A program made the position numbers and the translations under genes. The notes beneath the pieces were generated by a model. The model was not told the DNA's origin. It searched no databases and was given only the letters and a program-made list of their open reading frames with translations. Source: Prevotellaceae bacterium (lineage in GTDB: Bacteria; Bacteroidota; Bacteroidia; Bacteroidales; Bacteroidaceae). From it: a stretch of DNA of 23,059 bases. The stretch lies in assembly GCA_905371275.1 (NCBI GenBank), contig CAJPLH010000010.1, forward strand, positions 1 to 23,059, in the 5' to 3' direction. Every line of letters begins with the position of its first letter. Position 1 is the stretch's first letter. Shown here piece by piece: positions 9,267 through 16,174 of this stretch.

Positions 9267-9298
9267 TTTCCTATTTATCCCTATTGTTTCCTATTTAT
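9267..9298. repeat. two 12-bp direct repeats, period 20, between divergent promoters
   Basis: TTTCCTATTTAT occurs at 9267-9278 and 9287-9298. The spacing of 20 bp is close to two helical turns. They sit between the hsdM promoter and the plus-strand promoter at 9307-9338, where operator sites for a shared regulator would be expected. Function is inference. Confidence 0.55.
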
Positions 9299-9306
9299 TA
9301 TCGTTC

Positions 9307-9338
9307 TTTGAAGTGTACTCTTCTAGTCCTTATTTTTG
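9307..9338 (+). promoter_or_regulatory. consensus Bacteroidetes promoter for a small plus-strand gene
   Basis: TTTG (9307-9310), a 20-bp spacer, then TATTTTTG (9331-9338) fit the TTTG-N19-21-TAnnTTTG rule exactly. The expected transcript start near 9345 is about 30 nt before the ATG at 9375. This is the best promoter match in the window. Confidence 0.65.
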
Positions 9339-9374
9339 CTCTTTAGCAACTATATATCAACTAATAGTATCAAT

Positions 9375-9485
9375 ATGGATAGCAATCACACAGACGACTA
9401 TGTGCTGGTCTTAGAAGACTGCAGGGAGGTCAAAAACGAGACGGAAGTAGATAAGCTTTCCGTACTCTCTGCTATTGTATTGTAG
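9375..9485 (+). CDS. predicted 36-residue small protein of unknown function
   Basis: This short ATG-to-TAG reading frame encodes an acidic peptide beginning MDSNHTDDYVLVLEDC and ending LSVLSAIVL. No membrane segment or known motif is seen. Support comes from position: a consensus promoter lies 37 bp upstream of its ATG, the leader is AT-rich as usual for Bacteroidetes, and no other ATG frame competes. It is divergent from hsdM. It could be a small regulator or antitoxin-like peptide tied to the restriction operon, a remnant of a longer gene, or only the 5-prime part of a small RNA. No ribosome binding site is evident, which is normal for this phylum. I do not recognise a family. Confidence 0.4.
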   Translation: MDSNHTDDYVLVLEDCREVKNETEVDKLSVLSAIVL

Positions 9486-9670
9486 ATTTTTTACAAATCC
9501 TATCCCTCCATTTAACGCCCAAATTCGAATTCAGAAAAAGTTGCAGGGAATTATGCGATTCTCAGAGAGTTTGAAAATAGAGATTTTGGGAATGTTTTTC
9601 AGGTATTTCGCGTGTTTTTTGGAAATCTGAGCTTGTTTATAGAAATCGACGGCTTGTTTGAGAAGAAACA

Positions 9671-9698
9671 ACGTGTTGTTTTACCAAAAACAACACGT
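9671..9698. repeat. perfect 12-bp inverted repeat inside array A
   Basis: ACGTGTTGTTTT (9671-9682) and its exact complement (9687-9698) flank a 4-base loop. The dyad is made by two neighbouring repeat units in which the ACGTGTTG and CAACACGT ends face each other, so it may be a product of the repeats rather than a separate signal. Confidence 0.7.
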
Positions 9699-9735
9699 CA
9701 TTCGTTCTATTTCAAGGGACATTTTTCAAATTAAG

Positions 9736-9788
9736 TCGGACGAAATTTCTTTTTCGTCCGAGAAAATTTTTATTTCGTCCGAGAAAAT
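9736..9788. repeat. 16-bp direct repeat with period 21 and adjoining dyad
   Basis: TTTCGTCCGAGAAAAT occurs at 9752-9767 and 9773-9788. The first copy also pairs with TCGGACGAAA at 9736-9745, giving a 10-bp stem with a 6-base loop. The period matches the rest of the array, so this looks like a locally refreshed subfamily. Confidence 0.7.
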
Positions 9789-10011
9789 CGGGAAAAGTTC
9801 GAGAATTTGTGCAAGACTCCTTGGGCGAATGATTTTGAACTCACGTAGAATGCATTATTTTCTTTCTAGTTTACTCGAAATTCTGACCAAAATCCGCCTT
9901 GCGATTTAACACTCAAACCTGCGTATTTGGTTAATAATTCATTTTATAGTGCTAGCAAAGCGACTAAAGTCTTTTCCGGCACTTCTAACTGACTGCAAAA
10001 GGGAATACATA

Positions 10012-10032
10012 TGCTTGAATTACTCAAGCATT
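10012..10032. repeat. 8-bp stem, 5-base loop hairpin
   Basis: ATGCTTGA (10012-10019) pairs with TCAAGCAT (10025-10032). On the plus strand a T-rich run (ATTTTTT at about 10041) follows at a distance. On the minus strand there is no U tract, so it is a poor terminator for the barrel gene. Confidence 0.35.
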
Positions 10033-10157
10033 TCTCTGAAATTTTTTATCCCAGTTGCCTTTACAATCGTGGGGCAATGATGAAGAGGGAGAAATCTGAG
10101 AGAAAAGTGAACGAGTGCTGAGTGATACTGAGGGTAGGGGAAGAACCTCAGATGTTG

Positions 10158-10940
10158 CTAGAAGGAAATATCTAAACCAGCATCCACCACGTTGTAGTCC
10201 TTGCGGATGTTGACGATAGGTGCTGTGTCGTAGATGAGGCGATATGTGCCTCGAATGCCGAAGTGGCGAGTGATGTGATATTTCAAATCTACGGCTCCTC
10301 CAAATCGCGCTTCTTTGAAGAGAGTCTTTGGCGTGCCTTGGTGTATAGCCGATGTGGTGAGTTCCCAGTTATCACCGATTTTGCTTTTGAAACTTAGTGA
10401 GAAGTGACTCTTGATGAGGCGACTATCAACGTAGGGGGCTACATTAACACCCTGGAATGTGTTTTCCCACTTCTCGTATTCGTAGAACAGACCTAATGTG
10501 GCGAAAAGCAGTGTGGAGGGGGTATTCACCAATCGATAGCGAGATTGCAAGCCCGAAGAGTATTTCAAAGTCATTCCTCTACTACCAGCCCATTGTGACT
10601 CTACGTAGGGATAGACTTCAAATGCGCGATCGAGTAGATAACGGAATTCTGCGTGAACATAACCGCCACTAAGGGTGACGTTTTTGCCATAGGTGGACAA
10701 TTCAATCTTGTTGATGAGATTGATTACTCGGTTTTTGTTAATGAGAATGTTAAAATTAGCGGAGTTTCTGAAGGTGAATACGTCTTCTTTCTCTGTCTGG
10801 AAGTTAAGAGAGGGGGTGATGATGCCTTGCAGTGTTTTTGTGCTGTCGATGGTCATCGTCATATTTTCCGAGAAGAGCATTTGTGCGTGTCCGTAGGCTG
10901 GAGCGAGTAGGACAAGTAGGAGATAAAGTAAGCGTTTCAT
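10158..10940 (-). CDS. outer-membrane beta-barrel protein, DUF481-like
   Basis: This 260-residue protein starts with a signal peptide (1-19: positive MKR, hydrophobic leucine core, cleavage expected after GHA before Q20). The mature part alternates polar and apolar residues with regular aromatic positions, as in membrane beta strands, and ends with phenylalanine, the usual C-terminal signature for outer-membrane insertion. Phrases such as LINKIELSTYG, GGYVHAEFRYLLDRAFEVYP and SGLQSRYRLVN fit DUF481-type proteins of Bacteroidales as I remember them. The substrate is unknown. It stands alone between the yqeY terminator and the gene-poor region, with its own -7 box at 11008-11015. Confidence 0.75.
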   Translation of the reverse strand: MKRLLYLLLVLLAPAYGHAQMLFSENMTMTIDSTKTLQGIITPSLNFQTEKEDVFTFRNSANFNILINKNRVINLINKIELSTYGKNVTLSGGYVHAEFRYLLDRAFEVYPYVESQWAGSRGMTLKYSSGLQSRYRLVNTPSTLLFATLGLFYEYEKWENTFQGVNVAPYVDSRLIKSHFSLSFKSKIGDNWELTTSAIHQGTPKTLFKEARFGGAVDLKYHITRHFGIRGTYRLIYDTAPIVNIRKDYNVVDAGLDISF

Positions 10941-11007
10941 TTTGATTTATTCTGTGAGGTGTCTTTGTTAGTTCTGTGTTTGTTATCCGTTTTGTGCTAT
11001 AGCACTG

Positions 11008-11015
11008 CAAAGATA
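11008..11015 (-). promoter_or_regulatory. -7 box of the outer-membrane barrel gene
   Basis: The minus strand reads TATCTTTG, an exact TAnnTTTG match, about 70 bp upstream of the start codon at 10940. No TTG is seen at the expected -33 distance. Confidence 0.5.
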
Positions 11016-11103
11016 CGAAGACTTTGTAAATTAGTAACCTGTTTGGAGCCAACAATGGTTCTTTACGAATTTCTATAGTAGCAACGCATCAAGACAAAAT
11101 CAT

Positions 11104-11137
11104 AGGCTGCACCCAACAAGAACGAGGGGTACAGCCT
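11104..11137 (-). terminator. probable terminator after yqeY (end of the dcw cluster)
   Basis: On the minus strand AGGCTGTACCC pairs with GGGTGCAGCCT (one G-U pair) around a 12-base loop, followed by ATGATTTTG. The U tract is weak, but the stem is strong and lies 45-78 bp after the yqeY stop. Confidence 0.55.
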
Positions 11138-11181
11138 TTGTAAATGGAGCGAAGTACTCGGATAGGCTCTTACAAGAGGAA

Positions 11182-11628
11182 TTATGCCAAAAGTTCTTTG
11201 ACCTTGGTGCTAATGGCGCGACCATCGGCGCGACCGGCTAAGCGAGCTGAGGCAACGCCCATCACTTTGCCCATTTCTTTGGGAGAGGTGGCGCCTACTT
11301 CTGCAATGATGTCGCGGAGCGCGGCGGTGAGTTCCTCGTCTGTGAGTGGTTGGGGGAGATAGGTGTCGATGACGGCCACTTCTGCCAATTCAGCTTCTGC
11401 GAGGTCTGGACGATTTTGTTCGGTGTAGAGTTGCGCAGTGTCGCGTCCTTGTTTGGCGAGTTTTGCCAATATCTTCATAGCGGCTTCGTCGGTGAGTTCA
11501 CCATTGTTGCCAGGAGCGGTTTTGGCTTCGATGAAATACTTTTTGATGTTGCGCAGGGCTTGGGTGCGCACTTTGTCTTTGGCCTTCATGGCGGCCATGA
11601 TGTCTGTGCTGATTTGATCGAAAAGCAT
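11182..11628 (-). CDS. yqeY: GatB/YqeY domain protein
   Basis: This 148-residue protein starts MLFDQISTDIMAAMKAKDK and contains TYLPQPLTDEEL and GKVMGVASARLAGRADGR, hallmarks of YqeY. The family shares the tail domain of the GatB/Asp-tRNA amidotransferase subunit, but its precise role is unresolved. The open frame extends upstream to 11769, but that extension overlaps ftsZ and is low-complexity, so the start at 11628 is preferred. In Bacteroidales this gene commonly follows ftsZ, as here (79 bp gap). It is the last gene of the cluster, with a terminator-like hairpin downstream. Confidence 0.9.
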   Translation of the reverse strand: MLFDQISTDIMAAMKAKDKVRTQALRNIKKYFIEAKTAPGNNGELTDEAAMKILAKLAKQGRDTAQLYTEQNRPDLAEAELAEVAVIDTYLPQPLTDEELTAALRDIIAEVGATSPKEMGKVMGVASARLAGRADGRAISTKVKELLA

Positions 11629-11707
11629 AGCTGAATAGGTGTTTGAGGATGATGTGCTGAGCGCAGGTGAGTAGACCGTTATAGTGCTACTTGCACTGAT
11701 TTGGGGT

Positions 11708-12994
11708 TTATGCTTGAGCGTTTTCCCCTTCTTCGGAGAGAATTTCAATGGGTTTGCGACTTCCTCCAAGTTCGTGCAGTCTACTCAAATCGGCATCCGT
11801 GCGTTGTAGCGGTGAATGTTTGTCGAGTTGCTGCGCGAGGTCTTCGTTGTCGAGTTCTTCATCGGAATAGATGTAGATGCGTGGGCGTCGACGCGATTGT
11901 TCGTTGGAGGGATCGTAGTATTGCTGTCTGCGATCGGCATTCTTTTTCTCTTCTTCTCGTGCTTGTGGGGTGTCTTCTTCGACTTTTCCCTTTTGGTGGA
12001 AGCCAGAGGCGATGATGATGATTTTCACCTCATCTGTGAGGCGTGGATCTTCGACAAGTCCGCATTTGAAGTCGGGATTAGTTCTGAAACCCTTCATGAA
12101 GTCGTCAATCTCGTTCATTTCTTCCATCATGATGGCATTGCCTGTGCTTTCTGGTGGACTGAAGATGGCGAGTCGAAGCGACTGACTGTGTTGGACCTCT
12201 TTGTCGTTGAGTAGGGGGGAGTTGAGTGCGCTCTGAATGGCATTGCGCAAACGCAATTCTCCCGTGCCTTGCCCTGCGGACATAATGGCAGCTCCTCCAC
12301 CGCGCAAACAGGTGTCGATGTCTTGGAAGTCGAGGTTCATACCGAAGAGTCCTTGACGACCGCGCATTTTGATGACTTCTACGATGGAGTGAACGGCATT
12401 GGTGAGGGTTTGGTCGGCTTTGCGGAAGGCGTTGAGCACGGAGAAGTCGGGGTAGATGTCGAGCAGGCGCTGGTTGTTGATGACCAACAGGGTGTCGACT
12501 TCTTTGGAGATGCGCGCCACACCGTCGAGAGCTTTGTCAATCTGTTTGGGCATCTCGAACTTGAAGGGGATGGTGACAATGCCCACTGTGAGGATGCCTA
12601 ATTTCATGGCTTCTCGCGCTATGATGGGGGCAGCTCCAGTGCCTGTGCCACCTCCCATGCCGGCGGTGATGAAGAGCATGTTGGTGTCGGTGCCGAGGGC
12701 TCTGACAATTTCGTCGACGTGTTGTTCGGCGAGTTCCTCCCCCTTTTCAGGACGTCCGCCTGCTCCCAAACCAGGGCCGAGTTGCACTTGGTGTGCAATG
12801 GGGGAGTCTTCGAGCGCCTTGGAGTCGGTGTTGCACACGATGAAGTGTACTCCTTCTATGCCTTCCCGATACATATTGGCAACGGCGTTACCGCCACCAC
12901 CACCCACACCAATGACTTTGATGTTGGCTGCTAGTGCTGCTGGGGCAGGAGGCATTTCTATTTCGAGTGATGAGGGGTTGGTTTGTTCGGACAT
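11708..12994 (-). CDS. ftsZ: second cell-division GTPase FtsZ (divergent paralogue)
   Basis: FtsZ polymerises with GTP into the ring that organises division. This 428-residue copy has GVGGGGGNAV (29-38), the tubulin signature GGGTGTG (114-120) and T7-loop residues NLDFQD (220-225), so both GTP binding and the activating aspartates remain. It differs from its neighbour by a shorter N-terminus (about 24 residues before the fold). It also has seven residues (RQGLFGM, 213-219) where the neighbour has two (II) just before the T7 loop. Its C-terminal tail differs too (SPLQRTDADLSRL near 394-406). By eye roughly half of the GTPase-domain residues match. It lies 141 bp after the other ftsZ and 79 bp before yqeY. 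The reading frame is clean, so it is not a pseudogene. It may be a regulator or co-polymer of the other FtsZ. Confidence 0.93.
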   Translation of the reverse strand: MSEQTNPSSLEIEMPPAPAALAANIKVIGVGGGGGNAVANMYREGIEGVHFIVCNTDSKALEDSPIAHQVQLGPGLGAGGRPEKGEELAEQHVDEIVRALGTDTNMLFITAGMGGGTGTGAAPIIAREAMKLGILTVGIVTIPFKFEMPKQIDKALDGVARISKEVDTLLVINNQRLLDIYPDFSVLNAFRKADQTLTNAVHSIVEVIKMRGRQGLFGMNLDFQDIDTCLRGGGAAIMSAGQGTGELRLRNAIQSALNSPLLNDKEVQHSQSLRLAIFSPPESTGNAIMMEEMNEIDDFMKGFRTNPDFKCGLVEDPRLTDEVKIIIIASGFHQKGKVEEDTPQAREEEKKNADRRQQYYDPSNEQSRRRPRIYIYSDEELDNEDLAQQLDKHSPLQRTDADLSRLHELGGSRKPIEILSEEGENAQA

Positions 12995-13135
12995 AGAGAA
13001 AGATGGCTTTCAGCCTGGTGATTGAGGTGGGAGTTTTGTGGATGAAGACACCATGCGTGGCTAGGTTGGGTGCCTAGAAAGTTTGTGTCCTTGGCGCAAA
13101 GATTTTGCTCAAGTGGCGAGCCACAAAGGGGGAGA

Positions 13136-14632
13136 CTAGTAGTCGAGAATCTCCATGCCTTGTGCTTTGCTCTTGATTTCGTTGATTTGCTCCTTGGTGC
13201 GACGACACGTGGGGACGGCTTCGACGAGAGAAAGGAGTTCTTCGTTTTCCAAATCTTCGGGTTCGAAGTGATAAATCTTGTAGAAGCGAGGTTGGATGCC
13301 TTTGGGGTTGTCGGACTGATAGTATTGTCCGCGACGCTCTGCGCGTTCGTTTTCTTCTTGGGCATTGCGTTGCTCTTCTTCTGCATTTTTTGCCGCCATG
13401 TGTTCTTCCATACCGGGAATGGCATTGACTTCAAAACCAGTGGCAAGGATGGTGACTTTGACTTTTTTGCCGAGGCTGCGGTCGATGGAGATACCCCACT
13501 TTGTTTCGACATCTTTGCGGAATTCCGACATAAATTTATCGACCTCGTTGATTTCTTCCATCATCAACTCTTGAGGTTGGTTGTTCTCGTCGGGTTGATC
13601 ATTGAAGGAGATGGAGAGGAGGATTTTTGTGGAACTCTTGATGTCGCGGTTGTTGAGGAGTGGTGAATTGAGTGCGTCTTCGATGGCTTCTCTGACACGG
13701 TTTTCGCCTTCTCCATATCCGGTGCTCATCAGGGCGATGCCACCTTGGCGCAACACGGTGCAAACATCTTGGAAGTCGAGGTTGATGATGCCGTGCATCG
13801 TGATAATCTCTGCGATGGAGCGTGCTGCTGTGGAGAGTGTGGTGTCGGCTTTCTCAAAGGCAGAACGGAAGGTGAGATCGGGATAAACGGTGCGAAGCAA
13901 CTCGTTGTTGATGACGAGTAGTGCGTCGACTTCTTTGGCAATGGCGTCGACTCCATCGAGGGCTTGGTCGATTTTCTTGTTGCCTTCAAACTGGAAGGGG
14001 ATGGTGACGATGCCGACAGTGAGGATGCCGCGTTGTTTGGCTTCGTGAGCAATGACAGGTGCAGCACCGGTGCCGGTGCCTCCTCCCATACCAGCGGTGA
14101 TGAATACCATTTTGGTGTTGGCATCGAGGAGATCGCGAATTTGCTCAATGCTTTCGTTGGCGGCTTGGCGTGCGCGTTCGGGGCGGTTGCCTGCGCCCAA
14201 ACCGTCTTTGCCGAGTTGCACTTTGTAGGGAACGGGGGAGTCTTGCAGGGCTTTGGAGTCGGTGTTGCACACGGCGAAGTTGACTTCCTTGATGCCTGTG
14301 CGGTACATATAGTTGACCGCATTACCACCGCCACCACCTACACCAATGACTTTGATGATGCTGGGGGTTGTGGCGGGATTTCCCATATCAACGATGAGAT
14401 CGTTGTTGGGCTCTTGTTGTTGAGGTTCTTCCGAATACTCAATGTGGGCTTCTGCCTGCGACTCGTTTTGCGACTCCGTTTGTGCATCTTGCGCTGCTGC
14501 GCTGTTGTCAGTCTTGTCGGACGCGTTGTCAGATTCGTTATCGGAATTATCTGATTCGATCACCATTGTTTCATCGTCGAGGAGCATGTCGATGATGGGT
14601 GTTTCTTGGAAATTTTCGTTGTTCTCACTCAT
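13136..14632 (-). CDS. ftsZ: cell-division GTPase FtsZ with long acidic N-terminal arm
   Basis: This copy is 498 residues long. The fold begins near residue 91 (IIKVIGVGGGGGNAV). GGGTGTG is at 183-189 and the T7 loop NLDFQD at 284-289, preceded by MHGII with the ordinary spacing of bacterial FtsZ. The first 90 residues are acidic and rich in Asn, Ser and Gln, probably disordered, and much longer than the short leader I expect in the phylum. A charged linker (about 405-445) leads to a tail with YKIYHFEPEDLENEELL and PTCRRTKEQINEI, resembling Bacteroidetes FtsZ tails rather than the proteobacterial LRRQAD type. It directly follows ftsA (39 bp gap), the canonical ftsZ place, so it is probably the main ring protein. 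Confidence 0.95.
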   Translation of the reverse strand: MSENNENFQETPIIDMLLDDETMVIESDNSDNESDNASDKTDNSAAAQDAQTESQNESQAEAHIEYSEEPQQQEPNNDLIVDMGNPATTPSIIKVIGVGGGGGNAVNYMYRTGIKEVNFAVCNTDSKALQDSPVPYKVQLGKDGLGAGNRPERARQAANESIEQIRDLLDANTKMVFITAGMGGGTGTGAAPVIAHEAKQRGILTVGIVTIPFQFEGNKKIDQALDGVDAIAKEVDALLVINNELLRTVYPDLTFRSAFEKADTTLSTAARSIAEIITMHGIINLDFQDVCTVLRQGGIALMSTGYGEGENRVREAIEDALNSPLLNNRDIKSSTKILLSISFNDQPDENNQPQELMMEEINEVDKFMSEFRKDVETKWGISIDRSLGKKVKVTILATGFEVNAIPGMEEHMAAKNAEEEQRNAQEENERAERRGQYYQSDNPKGIQPRFYKIYHFEPEDLENEELLSLVEAVPTCRRTKEQINEIKSKAQGMEILDY

Positions 14633-14671
14633 AGGTGTGGGGATATTGGGAGAGAATGACTATGACGACAA

Positions 14672-16042
14672 TTAATCTTCTGAGACGAGAGAGGAGAGAG
14701 AATCTTTGAGAGATTTCCACCATCCTTTGCCTTTGGGTTTGGGAGCTTCTTTGGGTTCTTCCACGGTAGGTTCTTCTGCAGGAAGCTCGGGTTCTTTGGG
14801 GGCTTCTGAAACAGTTACCTCTTCTTCTTGCGGTGCGTGAGTATCTTCGGGGAAGAGTGTCACTTCTTCTGGTTTGGGGCGCTCGCCGCCGTTGCAGTTG
14901 ATTTCTCCCAATTCGATGAGGGCTAATCCGACATTGTATGTGCCACTTTGGTTGAAACGATTGTCGTCTGCTAAGATGGTCAAACGGGGTGGTGTATTGA
15001 CGATGCGCACACTGAGGTCTTTGAAGTGTTGTTCAAAGGATTTGTTGATATTGCTCATTTGTGCGGCTCCTCCAGTGATGATGACACCATTGACGAGTTT
15101 GTCGAAACTGATGTTGGCTCGTTTGGCTTGCTCTTCCACGTTTTGCACAATTTCCTCCACGCGAGCTTCGATGATTTCTGCCAACACTCTCTGACTGCAT
15201 TTGCGTCCTCCGTCCAATATGATGTGTGATTCTTCACTGTCATCGAGATTTTGGAAATCGGGATAGCCATAGGTGCGCTTCAATTCTTCAGCACGCGTTT
15301 CGTCGCAGTTGCATATCTTGACGATGTCTTGCGTAACGTTGTCGCTTCCAAGGGGAATGACGGCTAAATGACGTAAGAGGCGGCTCTTATAGACGGCTAC
15401 TGTGGTGGTTTGGCTTCCCATATCGACGAAGATGCAACCTGAATTGCGCTCTTGTTCGGTGGGCATCACGTTTGCCAAATTGGTCGTGGAGAGGGTGAGT
15501 TTGGCAATGCTGATGTTGGCGCGACGGAAGCAGGTTTCGATGTCTTCGATGACTCTGCTGTTGCAAGAGATGTTGAGGAAGTCGGCGCGGATGTTGTCGC
15601 TTTGCATACCCACGGGTTCGCTGGTAACCATCGACCCTACTCGATATTCCAAGGGGATGGCTTCGAGATAGAGGTGGTCGTTGCTGCGTGTGGCTTGGTT
15701 GTGCTCTAACACCATACTCACCACTTCGTTGGTGATGGTTTCACGTGAACTAAAAGGAATAGTTACGGTGTTGGTGACTGAGCGAGTGCCCATACAATTG
15801 ACCGATACATAGAATTTCCCTATGTTGCATTTGGTTTGCTCCTCGAGATGTTCTTTGATGTTTCTCAAGCAGTTGGTCATTTTCTCCAAATTGAAGACAC
15901 GACCTTTGTTGATGAATTCTGAGGAGAGTGTGGAATAGTAGGAAAGCACTTTGATGCTTCCGTCTGTGGTCTTCTGACCTACGATGCCTGTGGTTTGAAA
16001 TGAACCTAGGACGATGGCTGCAATGAAACTGTCTTGTGACAT
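14672..16042 (-). CDS. ftsA: cell-division actin-like protein FtsA
   Basis: FtsA tethers FtsZ to the membrane. The 456 residues show actin-fold motifs: phosphate-2 region VDMGSQTTTVAVY (206-218), adenosine motif VIITGGAAQM (320-329), and an acidic proline-rich linker (about 390-437). The linker leads to the C-terminal amphipathic helix KGWWKSLKDSLSSLV (439-453), which inserts in the membrane. The phosphate-1 stretch reads AAIVLGSFQTTGIVG (8-22). The acidic residue usually found in this motif (D or E before hydrophobic-G) is a valine, which may weaken Mg-ATP binding. It is followed 39 bp later by ftsZ and preceded by ftsQ with a hairpin in the gap. Confidence 0.93.
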   Translation of the reverse strand: MSQDSFIAAIVLGSFQTTGIVGQKTTDGSIKVLSYYSTLSSEFINKGRVFNLEKMTNCLRNIKEHLEEQTKCNIGKFYVSVNCMGTRSVTNTVTIPFSSRETITNEVVSMVLEHNQATRSNDHLYLEAIPLEYRVGSMVTSEPVGMQSDNIRADFLNISCNSRVIEDIETCFRRANISIAKLTLSTTNLANVMPTEQERNSGCIFVDMGSQTTTVAVYKSRLLRHLAVIPLGSDNVTQDIVKICNCDETRAEELKRTYGYPDFQNLDDSEESHIILDGGRKCSQRVLAEIIEARVEEIVQNVEEQAKRANISFDKLVNGVIITGGAAQMSNINKSFEQHFKDLSVRIVNTPPRLTILADDNRFNQSGTYNVGLALIELGEINCNGGERPKPEEVTLFPEDTHAPQEEEVTVSEAPKEPELPAEEPTVEEPKEAPKPKGKGWWKSLKDSLSSLVSED

Positions 16043-16093
16043 AGGAAGATAGTTTTTCTTGTTATCGGATGGGGAAGAGTTTTATATGTGGTG

Positions 16094-16126
16094 AACTGGA
16101 ATTTCTAAGGAGAAATCAAACCAGTT
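16094..16126 (-). promoter_or_regulatory. nested hairpin between ftsQ and ftsA
   Basis: AACTGG (16094-16099) pairs with CCAGTT (16121-16126), and inside it ATTTCT (16101-16106) pairs with AGAAAT (16111-16116) around AAGG. It lies about 50 nt before the ftsA start on the transcript. No U tract follows, so an RNA-processing or translation-control element fits better than a terminator. Confidence 0.4.
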
Positions 16127-16174
16127 GGGGGAATTTCAATGGAAAGTGACAATCGGGATGAAGTTGCTGTCTGC

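Larger units (their letters stand above)
9595..9788 (+). repeat. degenerate array of 20-22 bp direct repeats (family A)
   Basis: About nine consecutive units can be laid out: 9595-9614, 9615-9635, 9636-9656, 9657-9678, 9679-9700 and four more divergent units to 9788. The clearest ones follow a T-rich start, AGAAA/AAAA centre and CGACACGTTG-like end. The same consensus, TTTTATAGAAAACGACACGT followed by TG, appears on the minus strand in the array at 22146-22255. Units 9657-9678 and 9679-9700 match it at about 15-16 of 22 positions by eye. Confidence 0.65.
9113..10157. other. 1-kb gene-poor region between hsdM and the outer-membrane barrel gene
   Basis: Contents: the divergent promoters with direct repeats (9213-9338), the small frame 9375-9485, the degenerate 21-22 bp repeat array (9595-9788) and a hairpin at 10012-10032. 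The plus-strand reading frame at 9658-9909 arises from the repeats and is not a credible protein. No RNA gene was recognised, and about 9800-10000 holds nothing I can name. Confidence 0.6.

Noticed and set aside
9658..9909. 83-codon plus-strand reading frame
   Set aside because: It is made of the 21-22 bp repeats (repeated SSEKI peptides) and lacks protein-like character or a promoter next to it.
11629..11769. Longer start for yqeY at 11769
   Set aside because: It overlaps the end of ftsZ, and the family begins at the Met at 11628.
11708..12994. The downstream ftsZ as a pseudogene
   Set aside because: The frame is complete, and the GTP-binding and T7 residues are all present.
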